DNA of 64,000 nucleotides. Source: Tritrichomonas musculus (taxonomy: Eukaryota > Parabasalia > Tritrichomonadida > Tritrichomonadidae). The stretch spans positions 1,674,001-1,738,000 of the forward strand of contig JAPFFF010000010.1 in NCBI GenBank assembly GCA_039105265.1, given 5' to 3'. Under the pieces are notes generated by a model. That model was not told the origin of the DNA. It saw only the letters and a list, made by a program, of their open reading frames with translations, and searched no databases. The position numbers and the translations under genes are program-made. Positions 51,141 through 60,778 of this stretch are shown here, piece by piece; the stretch's first letter is position 1, and each line of letters starts with the position of its first letter.

Positions 51141-52406
51141 ATGGTCCGTGAAATTGTGAGCATTCAAGTTGGTCAATGTGGAAATGAAATTGGTTCTCGG
51201 TTTTGGTCTACTCTTTTTCGGGAACATGATCTTTCGCCAGATGGTTCATTTGTTGGAGATTCCGATATTGAACTTGAAAAAATCAAAGTTTATTTTGATG
51301 AAGTTCAGAAAGAAAAGTATGTTCCAAGATCCATTTTTGTTGATTTTGATAAAGAAACTCTAAATAATGCTCTCATACCATTTTCTAATTCTTATATGAA
51401 AGAAAATGTAATTTATGGTCAAGCAAATGTTCACAGTAATTGGGCATCATGTTATTATTGTTGTGGCTTAGAAATAATTGATTCAATTATTGATGTCGTT
51501 CGAAAAAAAGCAGAAAAATGTGATTCAATTCAAGGTTTTCAGCTCATCCATTCATTAGGCGGCTGTACTGGCTCTGGCCTTGGAACATTGATCTTAAACC
51601 AACTTCAAAATGAATATTCTGATGTCACACTTTCCACTTTTTCTGTGTTCCCTTCACAAAAAGTTTTGTATTCAATTTTGGAGCCATATAATTGTATTTT
51701 ATCACTTAACAAACTTATTCAAACCGCCGAACAAGTGTTTTATTTTGATAATGAAGCTTTGTATGATCATTGTATTAATTATCAGAGGCACTCAACACCT
51801 TCTTATGATGATTTCAATTATATTATCAAATCTTGCATGTCTGGAGCTACTTGTTCACTGAGATTTCCTGAACTTTTAAACTCAGATCTCAGAAAAATTT
51901 CATTAAATCTCATTCCTTATTCACATCTCAAATATTTAAATATAACTTACGCACCATCAATTTCACCAGGAACAACACATTGTCATCATTACACTGCAAA
52001 TGAATTAATATCAATTTTGCTCAGAAATAAAAAAGAAAAACTGTTGAGAGCGGCCGTTAATTTCAATGGATATTTTATACAAAGCGACGTCTATCAAAAT
52101 ATGCATATTATAAATTCACATTTTGATTCTATGATAAAATATTCAATCTGTAGGATTCCTATTCAAGGCCATTCAAAATCTGCCACTCTGATTGAAAATT
52201 CAATTGATTTTCACAAATTGTTGAAACGTCAAAAATCATGTTTTTTGGAAATGTTTGATAAAAGGAAATTCATCCATATTTTCACTTCTGAAGGGCTTGA
52301 AGAAGAAGAATTTGCTAATGCAAATTTAAATGTAACTAATATTATTAACGAATATGAAACCATATACCAAAATGAAGAAGAAAATATCGATGATGATGAT
52401 TTTTAA
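51141..52406 (+). CDS. Highly divergent tubulin, beta-like
   Basis: 421 residues from the ATG at 51141; a TTG upstream is not a credible start. It opens MVREIVSIQVGQCGNEIGSRFW, close to the beta-tubulin opening MREIVHIQ-GQCGNQIG-KFW. The GTP-binding loop reads GGCTGSGLGT in place of GGGTGSGMGT. The end (LNVTNIINEYETIYQNEEEN, then DDDDF) matches the beta-tubulin helix-12 and acidic tail pattern. The middle is very divergent (GTTHCHHYTANELISILL). Tubulins form microtubules; such divergence from a normally near-invariant protein suggests a specialised structure or relaxed constraint. Gamma, delta and epsilon types are less likely because of the opening and the acidic tail. Confidence 0.8.
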   Translation: MVREIVSIQVGQCGNEIGSRFWSTLFREHDLSPDGSFVGDSDIELEKIKVYFDEVQKEKYVPRSIFVDFDKETLNNALIPFSNSYMKENVIYGQANVHSNWASCYYCCGLEIIDSIIDVVRKKAEKCDSIQGFQLIHSLGGCTGSGLGTLILNQLQNEYSDVTLSTFSVFPSQKVLYSILEPYNCILSLNKLIQTAEQVFYFDNEALYDHCINYQRHSTPSYDDFNYIIKSCMSGATCSLRFPELLNSDLRKISLNLIPYSHLKYLNITYAPSISPGTTHCHHYTANELISILLRNKKEKLLRAAVNFNGYFIQSDVYQNMHIINSHFDSMIKYSICRIPIQGHSKSATLIENSIDFHKLLKRQKSCFLEMFDKRKFIHIFTSEGLEEEEFANANLNVTNIINEYETIYQNEEENIDDDDF

Positions 52407-52922
52407 ATTTAATTCCATTTTTGTTTCAAAAAAAAAAAAAAAAAAAAAAATTACAAGTTCATTATAAACTTGTGTGGAGGTGGTCCATGATAAACGTATA
52501 CTTCGGTACATATTTATTCATTTATATACCAAGATTCCATATGCAAATCATAAAGATGCATTCTAAACATGATCAAAGGAAATTCATTCAAGCTTGAATA
52601 CAAGCATTTCATACAAATGATATAGAACTCTTATGCCTTTAAAAACTGATTATTTTTTTATGATATTAAACTAGTGAAAAAAAAGCACTTTCTCTCAAAA
52701 TTTAAAAAAATTATGAGAATTTGGACATATGTTTAAATACAATAGGTTCCCCAATAAATCAATGATTGATGCTTTTTAATACCGATTTATAAGGTGGGTA
52801 CCCACTAGCTGTTAGCTATTTTCTCCAAGATGAACGATATTTATCGTCAAATAGGATAATCTCAAGCTTCCATGTTTACAGCATCCCAATAATCTTAAAT
52901 CTTTAATTCTTGCAAAAGAATC
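52407..52922. other. Spacer with an A run and a short palindrome
   Basis: A run of about 20 A follows the tubulin stop. GTGGGTACCCAC at about 52794-52805 is a perfect 12-base palindrome. No gene is seen. Confidence 0.4.
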
Positions 52923-53276
52923 ATTGAAATATTATATATTTTACTTTTTGAACTCTATGATGAAAGTATTGATAGTGCTTGGATGGACGAAAAAACCGCC
53001 GTTTACGGAACTGACTACATCTGCGAATTCCATCCGGAGCGAAAAGAAGAGCTGAAGTTCATTGTTTATTCAATTGAATAAGAAGAAATCGAAATTGACT
53101 TCGATAAAGCACGCGCAATTTTCTCCGAATAGAAATTGCTGAACAGTCTGAATCATCCCAGGAAAACCCCGAGCTTCAAAAAGCTACTTCGTTTTATGGT
53201 TGATAATGATTTCTTGTTGATTGATGGAATTAAAAGTAGCATTCCTAATCTTAAAGTGCTTTTGGGATTTGTTTAA
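52923..53276 (+). pseudogene. Young pseudogene with two in-frame stops
   Basis: One frame carries protein-like text at clearly higher GC than its surroundings: FELYDESIDSAWMDEKTAVY, GTDYICEFHPERKEELKFIV, then TAA at 53079, EEIEIDFDKARAIFSE, TAG at 53130, and LLNSLNHPRKTPSFKKLLRF to LKVLLGFV before TAA 53274. The sequence stays coding-like through both stops with no frame change, so it lost function recently. The start is unclear, and the upstream end may be truncated. I do not recognise the family. Confidence 0.55.
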
Positions 53277-53691
53277 ATTCATCATAAATAAAACGAAATT
53301 TATTCAAATGCTTGTCTCCTAATATTAAAGTAAATATAATTAATTTAATTATTTTCTTTTGATAATCATAAAGAAATTTATTAACTTTTAATTAATATTG
53401 GTATTAATATTAAAAAATTGCATCAGTTTTAAATTTTTAAAAAGCATTGGGAAATAAATTGAGAGCTGATTAAATAAGGAGTTTGTTTGTTTAAATCAAT
53501 TCATCGTAAAATTCAATACAATTGATTAGTAAATGCTGATTTTCATACAATGTTGGGTTTATTTTTTTATTTAAAAATGAAAAATATTTAAAAAATAGGG
53601 CTGTATTTCACCATTCAACTTTGAATTTAGGAAATAAATATTTAAATATTTAAATTTTTCAAACATACAATATTTAGATTAAGGTATTCTT
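53277..53691. other. AT-rich spacer
   Basis: A/T-rich DNA between the two-stop pseudogene and the 3' end of the ribosomal P2 gene. Nothing else is seen. Confidence 0.4.
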
Positions 53692-54015
53692 TTATTCTTC
53701 AAATATGTTCCAATCTAACGCTAATCCCGGTTCTTCTTCTTCTTCTTTTTTTTGATCTTTAGATTCTTCTTTATTTTCTTGTGTTTGTTGCTCATTGCTT
53801 ATTTGAACTTGGCCGCCTGAAACTATTGAAAGTTTTGCCTTTCCATTTTCAATTAGCTCTGAAACATCTTTTCCTTTTAATTTTTCAATAATTTCTTCGG
53901 CCTTTGCTTTATCCACTTCAATCCCAACGCTTTCAAGAATTCGCTCGATATCTTCCTTGTTTGGATTTGTGTTTCCTCCCAATTGTGCGAGTAAGTAGGC
54001 TGCAATGTATTTCAT
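53692..54015 (-). CDS. 60S acidic ribosomal protein P2
   Basis: 107 residues. The N-terminal half is a clear P2 dimerisation domain: MKYIAAYLLAQLGGNTNP, DIERILESVGIEVD, IIEKLKGKDVSELIENGKAK. A flexible Q/K/E-rich hinge follows. P2 pairs with P1 on the ribosomal stalk and recruits elongation factors. The family usually ends with a conserved D/E-rich stretch and MGFGLFD; here it ends EEEEEPGLALDWNIFEE, so the factor-binding tail is altered while acidic and hydrophobic character remain. The start is the usual MKY/MRY opening. Confidence 0.9.
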   Translation of the reverse strand: MKYIAAYLLAQLGGNTNPNKEDIERILESVGIEVDKAKAEEIIEKLKGKDVSELIENGKAKLSIVSGGQVQISNEQQTQENKEESKDQKKEEEEEPGLALDWNIFEE

Positions 54016-54570
54016 TTTTGAAAAAAATTGTCAATTTAAAATTTGAGGCGATTTCTATTAATAACGGAATACAGTAATCTAAACCGTCTTATATCTCTCA
54101 ATTTATCTTATAGAAAAATTGAGAGAAAATTTTTAATTTTATTTTAATTATATCTTTATTAATATATGTTTGCAATAATTTTTATTAATTTAATAATAAT
54201 TATGATTATGCTAATTTTATATTTAAATGCATGCATTAATAATATTATGAAGTTTTCATTCATATAAAACTATTTTTAATAATTGAATTAATAAAATAAT
54301 TTTCTGATAATAGAATTAATAAAATTAGCATAATCAATCAATCCTTCATTCATATAAAACTATTTTTAATAATTAAGCTTGTAAAATATACCCAAATGTA
54401 AAAAAAAGACCTGGTCTTGGTGATTCTTTCTGGTCTTTTGGCGATTTTAATAAATCTTTTAAAAAGTTATTTCTTATGAATTATTAAATAAAATGATTAA
54501 ATGATATTTGATTAAATAATAATTCAATTTACGAATCAACATTCAATAAATTCAATGAATTTATTTAATT
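54016..54570. repeat. Spacer with a direct repeat
   Basis: TTCATTCATATAAAACTATT and the nine bases after it occur twice (about 54254 and 54349), about 95 bases apart, a diverged tandem duplication. Otherwise A/T-rich. Confidence 0.5.
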
Positions 54571-54840
54571 ACTCGGCTATATATATTCATAAAAATATAA
54601 ATACTAAAGTCGGATTCAAAATGCTTGGGACAACATTCAATTTTTTTCAATGTTTCTCAGAAAAAAAATCATTCAACTTGGGACAAATTGACCTAAAAGA
54701 TTTATAAATTTGACCTTATCGTTTTCAAAAAGTTTGTCCCAAGCCTTTTGAATCCGACTTTATTAATATTTCAATGCATTATTTATTATTCGGCTATATA
54801 TATTCATAAAAATAAAAATACTATTAATATTTTAAATACA
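54571..54840. repeat. Tandem duplication whose first copy is interrupted by the MITE
   Basis: CGGCTATATATATTCATAAA plus about 15 further bases occurs at 54573 and again at 54791. In the first copy the MITE at 54607-54760 sits after AAATACTA and is followed by TATTAATATTT. In the second copy the same place reads AAATACTATTAATATTT without the insert. Confidence 0.75.
54607..54760. mobile_element. MITE with 27-bp inverted ends and TA target duplication
   Basis: 154 bases. The left end AAGTCGGATTCAAAATGCTT, followed by GGGACAA, is inverted at the right end with one difference in 27. TA lies on both sides (54605-54606 and 54761-54762). The uninterrupted neighbouring repeat copy acts as an empty site and confirms the two-base duplication. 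No coding content. Confidence 0.85.
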
Positions 54841-57066
54841 TTTTATATCGGTATATATTTAAAATATAAATGAAAATGATTTTAATAAAATGTGTGGGGA
54901 CTCAAAAAATTTTTTGATTGGCTAAATATTGAATCTTTTTCTTCGAAATTTTATTTGTAATATAATAATATTTTATGTTTATTATATTTTTTATATTAGT
55001 CTTTTTTTATATAATAAATTGTATTATGAATAATAAGTGTAAATAATGATTTATTGGCAAATATTTTAAGTAGTGATTTTTACATCAAAAGAAGTTTTTT
55101 GAAGCAATGAATAAAATTAAATATTAGCAAATCATATATATATACAAGCATTTATTACCGAATATAAATTAGAATTAGTAATTCGTCAATTCTTTCATAT
55201 AATTGTGAAATCGGAGATTTTTGTCACATTTTGGAAAAAATTTAGCAATTCAGTTATGTTGTATTTATTATATTATAATATATATCTTTATATTCATTTT
55301 TAATCAATTCAAAAAAATAAATTTCACATTTTACTCGAGCATCATCATTATTTTTATATTTTATTATTTTTTAGAAATCGAAACAATTATTTGGATTAAT
55401 ATGATGACAGTAGCTATCATATTTTTATTTTTATTAATATATGTAGTATATAAATAATAATATATGCAAATAAAAATTCATTTATAGTTATTATAAAAAG
55501 ATATACACTCAAAAAATATTTGAATGTGATTTGAGTATTTTTGAATTATAAAAATTGATAAGTTTATCTTTTCTTTTTGTTTAGTTTATACGTTATTCTA
55601 TGAATTTTTTGTAAAAATATAAAATTTATTTTATGAAAAAGTGAATGCTTTTTCAGGGGCTTGTTCTCTTTTCTATATAACCGCTATTTTACATTAAAAA
55701 TAAACCATACAAAATGGTACTCAGAAAATATATTCAAAATTTTGAATTCAAACCGTATTATTAAAAAATGTATTATCTCAATATCTAACAGAAATGTAAA
55801 TATATAAATATTATAAAAACATTATAATAAATATATAAACAATATATAATCTAATAAATCAAATAAAAACACTATTTTAATATAAATATATTTGTTTTAA
55901 AATTTGTATTATGATATTATTTTTTGTTATATTATTATATATTATTGATGATTTAATAATATTTATTTAAAAATAAAATAAAATGTAAATAAATAACTAT
56001 ACAAATAAATAGATAATAATTATATTATATAACATATTAAATAATTAAGTATTTATTATTAAATAATTCAATGATATTACACAAATTTTGTGAGATAATT
56101 GATTCTTTTCTCAAATTGTATATTTTTATATTCTATAAATATACATAAATAAATGAAAACATACAAGAAACTATTTTTTTAAACTTACTTGAGATTATCA
56201 TAAAATAAAATATTCAAGCCTAAGGAGCTTAATTTTGAATTAATCAACAGAATCTAATCTATTAATTCTATGTTTAATCGACAAAAGTCCCAAAATTCAT
56301 TTCTTAAAATACATATTAAGACATCAAAAGGCCTAAAACTTCAGAAAAAAAGATCAAAATCCATGTTTGTTGAATCTCATATTTATTCTAGATTCACAAT
56401 TACAAGAAAAGAAAACTATCTTTGAAATTCAAAATTTCAAAATGAATCATAAGTAATGATCGTTTAAAAAATCATACTTTGCAACTCTAAAAAGAGTTTT
56501 TAGTGAATAATCAAAACTTTTATAAGCCAATTCTCAAATTGAAAAGAGATAGCATTCCATTCAAAAAAGAAAATGATCAATTGCTTATGTAAATAGTTAA
56601 AACCCAAGAGTATTATAATAAAAAAAACATATTTTATTTTATTTTAATTTTTTCAATTATTCCTATTCAAAAAAATTCAATGACAACTGAAAAATAAAAA
56701 CATATATTTAGCTGCGATCAACGAATAAATACTTATAAATAATTAATAATTCCAATTAATATTATATTATAAATATAATATATCATATAAAAGAATTTTT
56801 ATTCCAAATAAAACTCGACCCACCTTTTTTTAATATATACAAAAACATTGAATTTATATTAGGTCCACCAGAAAGTGACAAAAACACTTATTTATATCAA
56901 AAAGTTTTAATGCATTTAATTAAACAACAATAAAAATTGAAAATAACCATTGTCATCTTGTTTGTTTTGGGGAGAAAACATTTAATGTTTCAATATTAAA
57001 AATTCGATTGAAGGTAAATCGAAAAACGAACAGAGCCGCAAAGTTTAGCATACAATGTCGAATATA
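54841..57066. other. Long AT-rich spacer up to the Polinton edge
   Basis: 2.2 kb of extreme A/T content. ATGTGTGGGGACTC at 54890 resembles an end of the transposon at 34346, with no partner end seen. At about 56305-56345 a dispersed repeat is shared with 46492-46530. A hydrophobic frame at 55221-55457 starts at TTG and reflects T-richness; it is not called. Confidence 0.45.
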
Positions 57067-57352
57067 AGTAGTATATGTTTGTCATGATTTTAGGACTTCG
57101 TCCCAAACTCCTGACAAACCCTTTGAAAACACCTTATTTTGGGCACTTTTTTGGTCTCAAACACCTCATTTTAGCCCTTTTTTGACTCAAAAAGTCGTCC
57201 AACAATTTCTTAAGTATCCCCATACTTGACCCCCCTATTTTCACTCAACAATTTGGGTTCAAAAAGATGTTTGTCATACTCGCTAATAAAGTCATTGATT
57301 TAGGACTAACGAGTTGTTTCAACTTTTTTGAAAAAAATATTTTTTATCCCCA

Positions 57353-57874
57353 ATGCAAATGACAAAGCCACTTTACTTGTCTGTCAATAAATTGTGTGAT
57401 AAATTGGAGGAATATATTGAGGCCCACAAAGAGAAGGACCCCGCCATCGATTCAGCCTACGAATTCTATATTATCATCGACAAAGAGTATCTCTTTCCGG
57501 ACAAATTTAACGCCAATAGAATAGTTTGCAGACCCTTAGTCGTCTCAATTTATAAGAATCAACAGTTTCTATACAAAGAATTATGTGAGTTATTTGACTG
57601 CGAAAAGGTATATCTATGCTTTAACAAGAAGGGAAGTCACTACTCAATCGACACAGCAAAGAACGGCAAAAACAAGATACAGGACGTAGTTATTGTAAGG
57701 GAACCAAAGAAATTTACAACTAAGGATGGTAAAGAGATTGAATATCATCAGATGTTTCAATATGACGCAGGCTTTTTGATTGACGAAATAGATACTAGAA
57801 TTAAGTCAAATCGTCCTAATTGTGCCGGTCTGAGCAAGGATTATGGTAGATTTATCAAGGAATGTGGCATATAA
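57353..57874 (+). CDS. Polinton protein of unknown function (first gene)
   Basis: 173 residues, starting MQMTKPLYLSVNKL; the second Met is an equally possible start. A mixed alpha/beta protein with YLFPDKFNANRIVCRPLVVS in its middle. No domain is recognised. It overlaps by 13 bases a possible upstream start of the next gene. A decayed relative lies at 36030-36492, so it is a conserved component of this Polinton lineage. Confidence 0.65.
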   Translation: MQMTKPLYLSVNKLCDKLEEYIEAHKEKDPAIDSAYEFYIIIDKEYLFPDKFNANRIVCRPLVVSIYKNQQFLYKELCELFDCEKVYLCFNKKGSHYSIDTAKNGKNKIQDVVIVREPKKFTTKDGKEIEYHQMFQYDAGFLIDEIDTRIKSNRPNCAGLSKDYGRFIKECGI

Positions 57875-57900
57875 ACAGCCCTTATTTTTTTGTAAATCAA

Positions 57901-59886
57901 ATGAGTAAATCAACAATAAAACTTACTGCCGGACAAGTAATGCAAGGCAATAACACGCAAAAATTATTAGGATATTGTAATAGACTCAACAATGAACTGG
58001 GATTCAATATCATTACTACGAATGCTCAGGGAGGATTACTAAGGGATAGTGTATATGCCGAGTATTTGTCGAAGGTTCTAAATGAATTCAATTTTGGTCT
58101 TCATGCAAATGTCGTCACTAGTAATACAATAGAGAGATTCATTCAAAGGTTTCAAGAAGAACATCCTATTGAAAGACCCTTGACTTATAGTGAAGATTTA
58201 ATGGATATGAGCGATCATAGATTCAGTAATTGGATTCGAAATACTGCCCCATTTTATAATGAATTATCTGAGAGATTCGACAGAAGAACCCTTGCTTCGT
58301 ATAACAAAAAAGCTTTTCCAAGAAATATTATCCGTACGGCCATAACTTTACTCAATTCTCATAACTTTGCCGCAAACGACAACATCGATCATAGATATGT
58401 TAGGCGTATCAATCTTGAAAGTCTTCAACATTTTGTCGATAGAGTATATTCACATAGGGAAATTCTTCCAGTCCCTCCATCAAGTCCTCCAGAAACTTCA
58501 CATAGGGAACCTCAAGAGCATTTCGGACCTTTCTTTAGATTTGGAGCAGCAGAGACTTTTCCGGAATTAAATCCCTTAAACAAATTGAGAAGACCTCCTC
58601 CAACTACTCAAAATAACAACAACGATAATACAATTTTATTTCAAAATCAAATGACACAACAAACTAATATAAACAACCAAGATGTAGAACGATTAATTAA
58701 CGATTTAATTCTGAAATACAATATATCCGCCCAACAACCTACTTCTCGTCAAGGTTTAGATCCACGATCTGAAGTAGCATTATACGAAATTGCTGCTATG
58801 TATAAAGATTTACCATCTAGACACGGTTCTGCAGGAGCACGTGATAAAGCGGGAATGGAGGCTTTGGAACACATAGTATTAAAACTCAAAAAGGATATAA
58901 AACGTGTCGCACAAGCAATTTCTCCACAAGGAGCACAGAGAATGGTTGAGAAACACAATGAGAAATCACCAAATAGCCCATGGACTTTTGTCCACGCAGA
59001 TATAAACGGAGATAAGATCCCTGATGTCGCCATCAGAAACGCCAACAATAAATATGTCTATGTAAATGGATATACAACAACAAAATCCGACTGGCCAATG
59101 CGATATGGTTTCTACAAACAATATCCCACAAGAGAGGACCGAAAAGAATCAGGATTTAAGAGCGCAAGAGAATATACTAATAACTTATTTGGCGGTCATT
59201 TTGACGTCAATAATCCAAATCCATACATGAAAGGTAATATGGAAGGATTTACAGTACCAGAATCATGGCAAAATTACGAACATAAAGGATACAAGAAACC
59301 ATCCAACAAGAGAATGACTTCATACAGGAGATTCGAATACTTTATTTTCAGAAAGGCGTTCGATCACGCAATCGCTAAATTAATCACCAACAACTCTATC
59401 GGAAACATAATGCAAAAACCACTTAGCAAATACAAGATGCAGATTTACAGTAAGGCATGTGCTATGATGTGGAATTACTATATTATACACGATTTTGCAG
59501 TAAGGCTCGGATATAGAAATGCCGATCCAAATAGTAAAGATTTCGATAAATTGAAGAAAAAGAACAAACAACTAATTGATGATCTTGTCAGTGATTTAAT
59601 AGCCCACACTCTCTACATAAAAGAAGGTCATAATGAACAACAGAGAAAAGCCTTTTCAAACCACATAGCTAATCATGCCATGTATGCTATTCTCCACGCA
59701 GCAGGAACATTACAGAAGCCAGAAATATTCGAAGGACACGACCAACAACCACCAGAAATTGACGATTTCGATTATTTAGAACAAAATCATTCTGATAATC
59801 AATGGACTCAAGAAGGCCAAGGCAATTGGGACGATCATGATGTTTGGTTTAATGATGACGAAGCTGCTGCACAACTCCATGCATAA
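57901..59886 (+). CDS. Large Polinton protein, probably virion-associated
   Basis: I choose the ATG at 57901 (MSKSTIKLTAGQVMQG; 661-662 residues) over one at 57862 because CTTATTTTTTTG lies just before it, as before the ATPase gene. The N-terminal third is helical. A Q/N-rich linker follows. The middle has AGMEALEHIVLKLKKDIKRV and AISPQGAQRM, also found at 36537-36980. A DINGDKIPD motif follows, a D-x-N-x-D-x-x-D calcium-loop-like pattern with VAIRNANNKYVYVNGY. The C-terminal third is helical, ending acidic. Function is not known; size and position beside capsid genes suggest a structural or DNA-associated role. Confidence 0.65.
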   Translation: MSKSTIKLTAGQVMQGNNTQKLLGYCNRLNNELGFNIITTNAQGGLLRDSVYAEYLSKVLNEFNFGLHANVVTSNTIERFIQRFQEEHPIERPLTYSEDLMDMSDHRFSNWIRNTAPFYNELSERFDRRTLASYNKKAFPRNIIRTAITLLNSHNFAANDNIDHRYVRRINLESLQHFVDRVYSHREILPVPPSSPPETSHREPQEHFGPFFRFGAAETFPELNPLNKLRRPPPTTQNNNNDNTILFQNQMTQQTNINNQDVERLINDLILKYNISAQQPTSRQGLDPRSEVALYEIAAMYKDLPSRHGSAGARDKAGMEALEHIVLKLKKDIKRVAQAISPQGAQRMVEKHNEKSPNSPWTFVHADINGDKIPDVAIRNANNKYVYVNGYTTTKSDWPMRYGFYKQYPTREDRKESGFKSAREYTNNLFGGHFDVNNPNPYMKGNMEGFTVPESWQNYEHKGYKKPSNKRMTSYRRFEYFIFRKAFDHAIAKLITNNSIGNIMQKPLSKYKMQIYSKACAMMWNYYIIHDFAVRLGYRNADPNSKDFDKLKKKNKQLIDDLVSDLIAHTLYIKEGHNEQQRKAFSNHIANHAMYAILHAAGTLQKPEIFEGHDQQPPEIDDFDYLEQNHSDNQWTQEGQGNWDDHDVWFNDDEAAAQLHA

Positions 59887-59935
59887 AAATTCTAATAAAT
59901 CTTCACTTATTTTTTTGCAGTCTTTTGGGAAATAA

Positions 59936-60778
59936 ATGAGTTTGAAAGTCGTAAATTCTATTGTCTCAGAAACTCTGAAACAAAACGCAAACAATTTATC
60001 GGGTGCTTTAATCGAGCCAATTCACGATGATATTCATATAAAATATAACTCTGTAAATGTAATTGTCGGGAAACAAAATTCTGGAAAAACCGTCATTGCT
60101 CTCCAAGAAATCATCAAAATAAGTCTTCTAGACACGCACCACTTACTAATCTATATCACGAAAAATGGCGACGAAAACGATAGGAGTTTCCAATCTCTCA
60201 AACACCTCATCAAAATGCCATATATTACCGTTTCCGAGAAGATGGCTGTCGATTTTATCACTGAATTAATTGCTGCAAAGAACCTCTACTATCTTGTCAA
60301 GCGAGAAGGATTGGAGGAACGACTAGATGATGGACAAAAAAATGATATGTTTAAGGTGCTTCATATTACTGATTTCAGCAAAGATTTCCTCCATACATTG
60401 ATACTTTTCGATGATATTTCAAACAACAAATTATTTTCGTCCGAAGAATCGTTTTTCTCCCAACAGCTCCGAAGATGCAGACACACAAATATTTCCTACT
60501 TTTTATTGATTCAAGGATGGAAAGGCATCAAACCACATATCAAAAATGAGATTACAACTTTGTTCGTTTTCCCTTGCTTCAACCGTCAACAGCTTCATTA
60601 TATTTATTCCCAATCAGCAAGTAATTTGGACTTTGAGGAGTTCTACAATTTGTACAGGCAATTGTCTGAAGAAAAAAATTATAAGCAACGCTTAGTAGGC
60701 TCTGCCTATAATCCAGATTCTCATTCCTGCCTAATTGTACAGGTATCAGAGGGCGGCAATACTTCCATCTCCATCTGA
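59936..60778 (+). CDS. Polinton packaging-type ATPase (FtsK/HerA, A32-like)
   Basis: 280 residues. Walker A reads GKQNSGKT near residues 44-51, preceded by the strand VNVIVG. Walker B is LILFDDIS. A QLRRCRHTNISYFLLIQ segment follows, like the sensor region of genome-packaging ATPases of the A32 type. In Polintons and related viruses this enzyme moves DNA into the capsid using ATP. CTTATTTTTTTG lies about 20 bases upstream of the ATG. It stands just before the capsid genes, the usual neighbourhood. Confidence 0.8.
   Translation: MSLKVVNSIVSETLKQNANNLSGALIEPIHDDIHIKYNSVNVIVGKQNSGKTVIALQEIIKISLLDTHHLLIYITKNGDENDRSFQSLKHLIKMPYITVSEKMAVDFITELIAAKNLYYLVKREGLEERLDDGQKNDMFKVLHITDFSKDFLHTLILFDDISNNKLFSSEESFFSQQLRRCRHTNISYFLLIQGWKGIKPHIKNEITTLFVFPCFNRQQLHYIYSQSASNLDFEEFYNLYRQLSEEKNYKQRLVGSAYNPDSHSCLIVQVSEGGNTSISI

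Noticed and set aside
44745-53276. A changed genetic code, suggested by in-frame stops in coding-like text
   Set aside because: The stops in question are TGA in one gene and TAA plus TAG in another, and all large genes in the window run without any internal stop codon of any type.
55221-55457. Hydrophobic 78-codon frame
   Set aside because: It starts at TTG, and its isoleucine and phenylalanine content follows from extreme A/T-richness.
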